A stretch of DNA of 64,000 nucleotides from Gaiellasilicea sp963811885 (lineage in GTDB: Bacteria > Actinomycetota > Thermoleophilia > Gaiellales > Gaiellaceae): positions 248,001 to 312,000 of the forward strand of contig CAWETB010000002.1 in NCBI GenBank assembly GCA_963811885.1, written 5' to 3'. Shown here in pieces: positions 33,698-41,297 of this stretch. The position numbers and the translations under genes are program-made. Below the pieces are notes generated by a model. It was not told where the DNA came from and ran no database searches. It saw only the letters and a list, made by a program, of their open reading frames with translations. Position 1 is the stretch's first letter. Each line of letters opens with the position of its first letter.

Positions 33698-35557
33698 ATG
33701 GCGCCGCCCAGACGAGCGCGGGCGCCACGCCCGCGCCCCCGCCGCGGCTCGGTCGAGAGGCCCGTCAACGCGCGGCTCGTGCGCGGGACCTGGCTCCTCG
33801 TCGCGCTGCCGCTCCTCCTGACTGCCTTCAGCGTCGCGCGCCCGCAGCCGCTGCCGCCGCCGACGCTGCCGCCGACCTTCGACGTCTCGATCGCAGAGCA
33901 GCTCTCCCGCGACCTGGCGGCCAAGTACCCCGACCGTTCGCCTGGATCGCCCGGCAGCCTGGGCGCGGCCGCCTGGATCTCGGACCAGTTCGAGCTGTAC
34001 GGCTTCGACGCACGCGTGGACACCTTCACGGCGCAGATCCCCGGGCGCGGCAAGGTCGAGCTGCGAAATGTCGTCACCGTCGTCCGCGGCGCCTCGCAGC
34101 GCACGATCGTCATCACCGCGCACCGCGACAACATCGGGGAGGGGCCGGGCGTCAACCACAACGCGTCCGGAACAGGCGCCCTGATCGAGCTCGCCCGCGC
34201 TTTCGCATCGGTCGGCGGCGCGACGCTCGTGCAGGCGAAGCCGACGTACACACTCGTCTTCGTCTCGACCGACGGCGGCGCGTTCGGCGCGCTCGGTGCA
34301 GCCCACTTCGCCGAGAGCTCGCCCTACCGGGAGAACGCGCTGGCCGTGATCAGCCTCGACGCACTCGCGGGCTCCCAGCCGTCGCGGCTGGTGATCGCCG
34401 GCGACACGGCGCGTTCGCCCTCGGCGTCGCTCGTCCGAACTGCGGCGGTCCGCGTCCTCGAGCAGACCGGGGCCGAACCGACCCGGGACTCGGCGCTCCG
34501 CCAGCTGCTCAATCTCGGGTTCCCGTTCACGCTCCACGAGCAAGGCCCGTTCGTGGCGCGCGGCATTCCGGCTTTGACCCTGACGACGCTGCCCGAGGGC
34601 GCGGCCGAGGGATTCGCGACGACCGCCTACGACGACACGTTCGACGTGCAGACGCTCGCGGAGCTCGGCCGCGCGTCGCAGAACCTGATCGGATCGCTCG
34701 ACGCCGGTCTCGAGCTCACCCAGGGAACGACGAGCTACATCTACTTCGGCACACGCATCGTCCGCGGCTGGGCGATCGAGCTCGTCCTGATGACGGCGCT
34801 GCTGCCGTTCCTGATCGGCACGATCGACCTGTTCGCGCACTGCCGCCGCCGCCGGATCCCGCTCGCGCCGGCCGCCCGCAGCCTCCGCCGCCGGCTCTAC
34901 TTCTGGGGCTACGCCGCGGCGCTCATCTTCGCGGCATCGCTGCTCGGCGCCTTCCCGCAGGGCGAGCCGCGGCCGTTGCCGCCCGACCGGAGCCTCTACG
35001 AGCCCTCGCCCGCGGTGCTCGGCATCCTCGGCGTGCTGCTGCTCATCGGCTGGCTCGTCGCCCGTGAGCGCCTACTGCCCCGGCGAGCGACTCGGCCGGA
35101 GGAGACCCTCGCAGGTCACACGGTCGCCCTGGTCGCACTCGGGCTGATCGCACTGCTCGTCGTCGCGACGAACCCGTTCTCGCTCGTCTACCTGCTGCCG
35201 TCGCTCTACGCCTGGCTCTGGCTGCCGCAGGCGCAGGCGTCCGGGCCGCTGGCCCGCGGTGGCCTGCTGGTGCTCGGCTTCACCGGCCCGCTCATCCTCC
35301 TGCTCTCCTTCTCGACGCAGCTTGCGCTCGGGATCGAGACGCCGTGGTACCTGCTCTCGCTCGTCTCCGTCGGGTACGTCCCGTGGATCGTCGTCGCGCT
35401 CGCCTTCGCCTGGCTCGCGGTCGCGGCGCAGCTGACGGCTCTGGCCGTCGGCCGGTACGCCCCGTATTCGCAAAGCCGGATCCCGCGCAACGGGCCACGG
35501 CTCCGGTTGCTCGGCGGCCGTGTCCCGCGCGACGAGCGCAGTGCAGTGGAAGGCTGA
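33698..35557 (+). CDS. M28 peptidase-like membrane protein with degenerate zinc site
   Basis: 619 residues. Membrane helix near 36-50, an extracytoplasmic M28 aminopeptidase-like domain (about 60-330), then roughly seven membrane helices. The fold is recognisable from VITAHRDNIGEGPGVNHNAS through SGTGALIELARAF to LAVISLDALAG. However, the bridging Asp (GADDNASG in active enzymes) is His in GVNHNASG, the Glu-Glu pair is GA in TDGGAFGALGA, and the last His is missing in TTAYDDTFDV. It is therefore probably not an active metallopeptidase. ATG 33698 is ten bases past a TACACT box; a GTG at 33693 is in another frame. Confidence 0.75.
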   Translation: MAPPRRARAPRPRPRRGSVERPVNARLVRGTWLLVALPLLLTAFSVARPQPLPPPTLPPTFDVSIAEQLSRDLAAKYPDRSPGSPGSLGAAAWISDQFELYGFDARVDTFTAQIPGRGKVELRNVVTVVRGASQRTIVITAHRDNIGEGPGVNHNASGTGALIELARAFASVGGATLVQAKPTYTLVFVSTDGGAFGALGAAHFAESSPYRENALAVISLDALAGSQPSRLVIAGDTARSPSASLVRTAAVRVLEQTGAEPTRDSALRQLLNLGFPFTLHEQGPFVARGIPALTLTTLPEGAAEGFATTAYDDTFDVQTLAELGRASQNLIGSLDAGLELTQGTTSYIYFGTRIVRGWAIELVLMTALLPFLIGTIDLFAHCRRRRIPLAPAARSLRRRLYFWGYAAALIFAASLLGAFPQGEPRPLPPDRSLYEPSPAVLGILGVLLLIGWLVARERLLPRRATRPEETLAGHTVALVALGLIALLVVATNPFSLVYLLPSLYAWLWLPQAQASGPLARGGLLVLGFTGPLILLLSFSTQLALGIETPWYLLSLVSVGYVPWIVVALAFAWLAVAAQLTALAVGRYAPYSQSRIPRNGPRLRLLGGRVPRDERSAVEG

Positions 35558-35570
35558 GGCGCTCGGCTCC

Positions 35571-36765
35571 CTACCGCAACGGGAGGTAGCGGACGCGTTC
35601 CCCGGGCTCCAACCGGCCCTCGCCGCTGGGCACGAGCACGAGTGCGTCGGCGCCGGCGGCGCGGGCGATCATGTGCGACTCCTGGCCGGTCAGCGGCTCC
35701 AGCACCGTCCCGTCGGCGTCGCGCCTCGTTCGGGCGCGGGCGAGGTCGTCGCGCGCAGCGTTCCGGCGTAGGGGCGCGGCGAGCCTGGCGATCTCGTAGG
35801 CCGGCTCCGGATCGGTCGCGCCCTGCAGCGCGAGCAGCGCCGGCCGCACGAAGAGCTCCACCCCGACGAGCGCCGAGACCGGGTTGCCCGGCAGCCCGAA
35901 GACGAGTGTCCGCCCGCGGACGCCGAACGCGAGCGGCTTGCCCGGCCGGACGGCGACGCCCCAGAAATCCTCCTCGACTCCGAGCTCGGCCAGGATCCGG
36001 CGGACGAGGTCGTGCGGGCCGACGGAGACGCCGCCCGAGCTGACCAGCACATCCGCCTCGAGGCCGCGCTCGAGCGCTCGCCGATGCTCACCCTCGTCGT
36101 CCGCGACGGGGCCGATGCGCTCGACCTCGGCACCGGCGGCGTCGAAGGCAGCTGCGAGCATCGGCGCGTTCGACTCGTAGATCTGCCCCGCGCCCAGCTG
36201 CTCTCCGGGCGCACGCAGCTCGGTCCCGGTGCTGAGGACGACGACCTTCGGCCTCCGGGCGACAAGCAGCTCCGCGACGCCGGCGGCGGCGAGCGCGCCG
36301 ATCTGGGCCGCGCCGACCCGCGTGCCGGCGGAGAGCAGGAGGTCGCCGGCCCGGACGTCGCCGCCGATCGGCCGGACATTGGCGCCGAGCTCGACCGGAG
36401 CAGGATACTTCCAGTTCGTTGTCCGATTCGACAACAATCTCGATCGGGACGACCGAGTCTGCGCCATCGGGCACGGCGCCGCCGGTGGAGATCGCCATCG
36501 CCTCGCCGGCCACCAGCGCCCGCTCGGCCGGCACGCCGGCTGCGACGCGGGCGACGACGGGCAGCCGGCCGGGCGTGTCGTCCGCCCGCAGGGCGTAGCC
36601 GTCCATCGCGGAGCTCGCGAACGGAGGCAGGTCGACGGCGGCTGTGACGTCCGAGGCGAGGAAGCGGCCCGCGGCCTCGTCGACCGGCACCCGCTCCGCG
36701 TCGAGCACGACCGCACGGGCCAGGACCCGCCGCAGGGCCTCGTCGATCGACAGCAAGCCGCTCAT
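35571..36765 (-). CDS. moeA: Molybdopterin molybdenumtransferase (one frameshift)
   Basis: About 397 residues. MoeA inserts molybdate into adenylated molybdopterin. The N-terminus has LPPFASSAMDGYALRADDTP and EAMAISTGGAVPDGADSVVP; the MPT-binding domain has VVVLSTGTELRAPGE, YESNAPMLAAAF, VLVSSGGVSVGPHDLV and VFGLPGNPVSALVGVELFV. One apparent inserted base near 36406 breaks the frame; removal gives NELEVPAPVELGANVRPIGG. ATG 36765 lies seven bases after a TAGCGT box. It shares that promoter site with the divergent glycosyltransferase. Confidence 0.92.
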
Positions 36766-36771
36766 CGGGCA

Positions 36772-36778
36772 TACGCTA
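36772..36778. promoter_or_regulatory. Symmetric bidirectional -10 element TACGCTA
   Basis: The seven bases read TACGCT on the plus strand, seven bases before the GTG at 36785. On the minus strand they read TAGCGT, seven bases before the moeA ATG at 36765. One element would thus place a polymerase start at both start codons, leaving two leaderless divergent transcripts. Confidence 0.6.
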
Positions 36779-36784
36779 ACGGCC

Positions 36785-37720
36785 GTGATCTCGGTGGTCG
36801 TCCCCGTGCACGACGAGGAGCGCAGCGTCGCGCTGCTGCACGACGAGCTCTCGTCCGTGCTCGAACCACTCGGTCGGCCGTGGGAGGTCGTCTTCGTCGA
36901 CGACGGCTCGACCGACGGCACCTTCGCGGCGCTCACGCGTCTGCACGCGCAGCACGACGAGGTGCGCGTCGTCCGGCTCCGGCGCAACTTCGGCAAGGCC
37001 GCCGCGCTGCAGGCCGGCTTCGAGGAAGCCCAGGGCGACGTCGTCGTCACGATCGACGGCGACCTTCAGGACGATCCCGCCGAGATCCCGCGGCTGCTCG
37101 CGAAGCTCGACGAGGGCTTCGACCTCGTCTCGGGCTGGAAGACGAAGCGGCGCGACCCGCTGACGCGACGGATTCCCTCGCGCATCTTCAACCGCGTCAC
37201 CGGCCGGCTCTCGGGGCTCCGGCTGCACGATCTCAACTGCGGCCTGAAGGCGTACCGCGCCGAGGTGGTCCACGGGCTTCGCATCTACGGCGAGCTGCAC
37301 CGTTTCATCCCCGTGCTCGCCCACTACCGCGGCTACCGCGTCGCCGAGCTGCCGGTCAACCACCGTCCGCGCGAGCACGGACGCTCGCGCTACGGGATGG
37401 AGCGCTACGTCCGCGGCTTCCTCGACCTGCTCACCGTCACGTTCATGGGCCGCTACCGGCACCGACCGCTCCATCTCTTCGGCGGCGTCGGCCTCGTCCT
37501 CGGGGCGGTCGGCACGCTGCTGCTGGTCTACCTGACCGTGCTGAAGCTGACGGGCGAGGCGATCGGGCAGCGGCCGCTGCTCACGCTCGGCGTCCTCCTC
37601 GTCGTCGTCGGCGTGCAGCTCGTCTCGCTCGGCCTCGTCAGCGAGCTCGTTGCGAGTCACCACGAGGAGCGGACGGGCGGCCGCCACCTCGAGCAGCACG
37701 TGGACGAGATCCTGCGCTGA
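36785..37720 (+). CDS. Family 2 glycosyltransferase, DPM/GtrB-like, with two C-terminal helices
   Basis: 311 residues. It has the GT-A start VISVVVPVHDEERSV, nucleotide-sugar site VFVDDGSTDGTF, FGKAAALQAGFEEAQGD and the catalytic metal motif TIDGDLQDDPAEI, then LHDLNCGLKAYR and HRPREHGRSRYG. Two membrane helices follow near the C-terminus. This layout fits transfer of a sugar to polyprenyl phosphate, which would supply the lipid-linked donor for membrane mannosyltransferases such as the one at 40086-41297. The start GTG is set by the -10 box. Confidence 0.88.
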   Translation: MISVVVPVHDEERSVALLHDELSSVLEPLGRPWEVVFVDDGSTDGTFAALTRLHAQHDEVRVVRLRRNFGKAAALQAGFEEAQGDVVVTIDGDLQDDPAEIPRLLAKLDEGFDLVSGWKTKRRDPLTRRIPSRIFNRVTGRLSGLRLHDLNCGLKAYRAEVVHGLRIYGELHRFIPVLAHYRGYRVAELPVNHRPREHGRSRYGMERYVRGFLDLLTVTFMGRYRHRPLHLFGGVGLVLGAVGTLLLVYLTVLKLTGEAIGQRPLLTLGVLLVVVGVQLVSLGLVSELVASHHEERTGGRHLEQHVDEILR

Positions 37721-38797
37721 GCCTCCGCGTCCTCTACTTCGGGACGTACGAGCGCGACTACCCGCGGAACGCGCAGGTGATCTCGTGCCTACGCGGCGCC
37801 GGCGTGGAGGTGATCGAGCGGCATGCGAACGTGTGGGAGCGGCAGCGCCACAAGTGGTCGCTCGGACTCGCAGCCGCGCTGCGGATCGGGCGTGGCCGAG
37901 ACGCGGTTGCTCTTCGGCGGACGCCGCGAGCGTTTCGACGCCGTCATCGTCGGCTATCCCGGGCACTTCGACGTGCCGGCGGCGCGGCGAATCGCCCGCG
38001 GACGCCCGGTCCTCTTCAACCCGCTCGTCTCGCTGCACGAGACGCTGGTCGAGGACCGCGCCCGCTTCTCGGCCGGCTCGCCTGCTGCGGGTGTCCTGCG
38101 CCAGGTCGACCGGCTCGCGCTCCGGCGCGCCGACCTCGTCGTCGCCGACACCGCTCAGAACGCACGGCATCTCGCCGAGCTGGCCGAGCTCCCCGCCGAA
38201 CGGCTTGCGGTCTGCTTCGTCGGCGCCGAGGAGCGCCTCTTCCGGCCCGGGTGGCAGCCGCAGCAGGACTTTCATGCGCTCTTCGTCGGCAAGCTGATCC
38301 CGCTCCACGGCGTCGAGACGATCCTCGCGGCGGCGCGGCTGGCGCCCGAGATCCCGTTCCGCATCGTCGGCAGCGGCCAGCTCGACGGGCTGCTGGCGGA
38401 GCGCCCGCCCAACGTCGAGTGGGTCGAGTGGGTCGAGTACGAGCACCTGCCCGAGGAGCTCCAGCGCGCGGGCTGCGCCCTCGGGGTCTTCGGCACCTCG
38501 GCGAAGACGGGCCGGGTGATCCCGAACAAGGCGTTCCAGGCGCTCGCCTGCGGGACGCCGCTCGTGACCGCGGACACGCCGGCTGCGCGCGAGCTGCTCG
38601 TCGACGGAGAGAGCGCGCTGCTGGTCCCTGCCGCCGACGCCGAGGCGCTGGCGGCGGCAGTACGGCGGCTGGCGAGCGATGCCGCGCTCGCGCGCCGGAT
38701 CGGCGACGGCGGGCTCGATGCCTACCGGGCACAGGCGAGCGAGGCGGTGCTCGGCGAGCGGTGGCGGGACCTGGTCGAGCAGCTCGTCGGACGATGA
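37717..38797 (+). CDS. Family 4-type glycosyltransferase (one frameshift, probable CTG start)
   Basis: About 359 residues, GT-B fold. The N-terminus RVLYFGTYERDYPRNAQVIS is typical of actinobacterial GT4 enzymes; the C-terminal half has ALFVGKLIPLHGVETILAAA, AGCALGVFGTSAKTGRVIPN and KAFQALACGTPLVTADTPAA. An apparent extra base near 37889 separates the halves. No ATG, GTG or TTG lies in frame before the conserved start, but a CTG at 37717 overlaps the previous stop as CTGA, mirroring the GTGA overlaps elsewhere. A 9-base unit is repeated nearly three times at 38414-38440 (WVEWVEY). Confidence 0.83.
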
Positions 38798-40089
38798 CGC
38801 CCTCGCGGTTCGTCTGGCTCGCCACCGCCGCCTTCGCGGCCGGCTTCAGCGCGTTGGCCGTCCTGCGGCATCGGGCCTTCGGCAGCGGCCGCTTCGATCT
38901 CGGGAACATGACCCAGGCGGTCTGGTCGACGGCGAACGGCGACGTGCTGTCGGTCACCGACGTCCACGGCGAGCAGATCTCGCGGCTGGGCTCGCACTTC
39001 GACCCGATCCTCGTGCTGCTCGCGCCGCTGTGGTCGCTCTGGCCGAGCCCTGAACTGCTGCTCGTCGTCCAGGCCGTGGCCGTTGCCGCCGGGGCGATCC
39101 CCGTCTTCTGGCTCGCGCGGGCGCACCTCGACTCCGAGCGCGTGGCGGCGGCGCTCGCGGTCGCGTACCTCCTCTTCCCGCCCGTCCAGTGGCTGACCGT
39201 GAGCGACTTCCATCCCGTCTCGCTCGCCTGCCCGCTGCTGCTGTTCGCCTGGTGGTTCCTCGACCAGCGCCGGCTGCTGCCGTTCGCCCTGTTCGCGGCG
39301 GCGGCTCTGGCGACGAAGGAGCACGTCGGGCTGACGGTCGCCGCGATGGGGGTCTGGTACGCGATCCGCTACCGGGAGCCGAGAACGGGATCCGTGATCG
39401 CGATCGTGGCCGGCTCGGTCGCGCTGGTCGCTGCGCTCGTGATCGTGCCCCACTTCGCGCCGGCCGGGGTCTCCGCGTTCGAGAGCCGCTACGACTCGCC
39501 GACGCTGGACGGGCGCGACCTCCGCTACCTGGCCGCGCTGCTGCTGCCGCTCGGCCTGCTCCCACTCGCCGCGCCGCTCGCGCTCCTGCCGGCGCTGCCC
39601 GAGCTCGGGCTGAACCTGCTCTCGAGCACGATCACGCAGACCTCCGTGAAGACGCACTATGCGGCGACGGCGATCCCGGCCCTGCTGGCGGCGACGGTGT
39701 ACGGCGTCGCCCGGGTCGGCGAGCGGACCGGCTACGTCGTCGCGCTGGCAGCGCTTTGCGGCGCCATCGCGCTCGGGCCGGTCGGCCGCGTCGACATCGA
39801 CGCGGGGCCGCACGAGTCAGCGGCCCGCCGCGCGCTCGCCGTCGTCCCCGACGACGCCCCCGTGAGCGCGACCAACGCGCTCGGCGCCCATCTGTCGGCG
39901 CGCCGGCGGATCTTCAGCTTCCCGGTGCTCCGGGAGGCCGAATGGGTGGTCGTCGACACGCGACGGCTCACCTACCTCGACAGCCTCCGGCCGGAGCGGG
40001 CGCGCCCTGCGCTCGCGGCACTTCGGCGCAACCCGAACTGGCGGCTCGTCTTCGCAGAGGACGGCGTGCTCGTCTTCCGGCGTCGCTAG
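38794..40089 (+). CDS. DUF2079 polytopic membrane protein
   Basis: 431 residues with nine or more membrane helices and the DUF2079 pattern: FDLGNMTQAVWSTANGD, RLGSHFDPILVLLAPL, LTVSDFHPVSLACPLLL and ALATKEHVGLTVAAMGVW. The fold belongs with GT-C glycosyltransferases, and the gene lies among glycosyltransferases. The substrate is unknown. ATG 38794 overlaps the previous stop (ATGA). Its TAG is shared base-for-base with the convergent gene (CTAG at 40086-40089). Confidence 0.82.
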   Translation: MTPSRFVWLATAAFAAGFSALAVLRHRAFGSGRFDLGNMTQAVWSTANGDVLSVTDVHGEQISRLGSHFDPILVLLAPLWSLWPSPELLLVVQAVAVAAGAIPVFWLARAHLDSERVAAALAVAYLLFPPVQWLTVSDFHPVSLACPLLLFAWWFLDQRRLLPFALFAAAALATKEHVGLTVAAMGVWYAIRYREPRTGSVIAIVAGSVALVAALVIVPHFAPAGVSAFESRYDSPTLDGRDLRYLAALLLPLGLLPLAAPLALLPALPELGLNLLSSTITQTSVKTHYAATAIPALLAATVYGVARVGERTGYVVALAALCGAIALGPVGRVDIDAGPHESAARRALAVVPDDAPVSATNALGAHLSARRRIFSFPVLREAEWVVVDTRRLTYLDSLRPERARPALAALRRNPNWRLVFAEDGVLVFRRR

Positions 40090-41297
40090 CGCGGAATCGC
40101 CTGCGGGAGCAGGTAGGCGCAGAAGCACAGCGAGATCAGCTGCGCGCGACGGTCGTCCTCGGCAGCGGCGAGCGGCACCGCCCAGATCGCGTACCACGGA
40201 GTCAGCCAGGGCGTGGTCGCGAGCAGCAGGCAGCCGGCAAGCCCGAGCCTGACCCGGCCGCGTGCTGCCTCGCGCCCGAGCCAGACGAGACCGGCCGCGA
40301 GTGCCGCAACCGTGAGCACGACCGTGAGCGCATGCGGCACGCCGAGCTGCTCGAGCCGATGCGGGAGCGCGTAGCTCGACTGCTCCGCCGCGTTCCGGGC
40401 GAGCGGGCCGACCGACCGCACCCAGTCGATGCCGTAGCGCGACGTCGCGAGACCGATGATCGCGGCCGCCACGACCGCGAAGCCGGCGTGGCCGACGGGC
40501 CGGCGTGACGCGCGCGCGGCGACGGCGCGCAGCGCGAAGAAGACGAGCGGGACCCACTTGATCAGGACCGCGAGCGCCCAGGCTGCGCCGGCGAGCTGCT
40601 TTCGGCCGGTGGCAGCGAGGGCGATCGCAGCGAGCGTGAGCGCGATCAGGATCGAGTCGTTGTGGCCGCCGCCCGCGAAGTGGATCGCGAAGAGGGGGTT
40701 CCAGCCGACGAGCGCCGCCGCGTAGACCTTGGCGCGGGCGAGCCGGGCCGCGAGCAGCGTGCAGCCGAGGACGCCGATCGCCGCGAGCACCTTGAAGATC
40801 CACGCCGCAGCCGCGGCCGAGGATCCGGACACGAGCGCGACGCCCTCGGAGAGGAGCGTGAAGGCAGGCCCGTAGACGGAGGTCGTGTCGCGCCAGTCGG
40901 CGCCGGCCTTGTCGAACGCGGGATCGTCCGGGAACTCGCTCGGCGTGTCCACGTAGGGATCGCCGTCGTGCACCGCTGCGATCCGGCCGTATTCCCAGTA
41001 CGTCCAGGCATCCGTCGAGACGAGCAGCGGGCCGGCGAGCGGGATCAGCTGGATCACGAACGCGGCAACGACGACAGCTCGGAGCGCCGGCGTCCCCTGC
41101 CGGAGCAGCACGAGCCCCGTCAGGTACGCGGCGAAGGCGAGGACGAGCAGCCCGAGGAAGACCGCTCCGAGCGAGCCGCCGCCGGCCCGGCCGCCGTCGG
41201 CCGGCACGAGCGGCGCAGCCTCGACCCACGCACAGGCGACGCAACCGGCGACGAGCACACCGACCGCACCCGCGGCGAGCAGGCTCGCGCGGGTCAG
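40086..41297 (-). CDS. GT87/DUF2029-type membrane mannosyltransferase-like protein (probable CTG start)
   Basis: 403 residues, about ten membrane helices. Features of polyprenyl-phosphate-mannose-dependent GT-C enzymes include STDAWTYWEYGRIAAVHDGD followed by PYVDTPSEF, VYGPAFTLLSEG, HFAGGGHNDSILIAL and LATTPWLTPWYAIW. A GTG at 41258 would start inside the first helix. A CTG at 41297 overlaps the PBP1A stop as CTGA and restores a normal signal-anchor (TRASLLAAGAVGVLVAGCV), so I prefer CTG. Confidence 0.8.
   Translation of the reverse strand: MTRASLLAAGAVGVLVAGCVACAWVEAAPLVPADGGRAGGGSLGAVFLGLLVLAFAAYLTGLVLLRQGTPALRAVVVAAFVIQLIPLAGPLLVSTDAWTYWEYGRIAAVHDGDPYVDTPSEFPDDPAFDKAGADWRDTTSVYGPAFTLLSEGVALVSGSSAAAAAWIFKVLAAIGVLGCTLLAARLARAKVYAAALVGWNPLFAIHFAGGGHNDSILIALTLAAIALAATGRKQLAGAAWALAVLIKWVPLVFFALRAVAARASRRPVGHAGFAVVAAAIIGLATSRYGIDWVRSVGPLARNAAEQSSYALPHRLEQLGVPHALTVVLTVAALAAGLVWLGREAARGRVRLGLAGCLLLATTPWLTPWYAIWAVPLAAAEDDRRAQLISLCFCAYLLPQAIPR

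Noticed and set aside
38414..38440. Nine-base tandem repeat (gtcgagtgg, nearly three units) in GT4
   Set aside because: In frame, short, and within a coding region; most likely a small slippage duplication without regulatory meaning.
36229..40089. A single 1286-codon open frame on the plus strand
   Set aside because: It strings together the antisense of moeA, an off-frame reading of GT2, the start of GT4, off-frame GT4 and then DUF2079. The real genes within it are separate.
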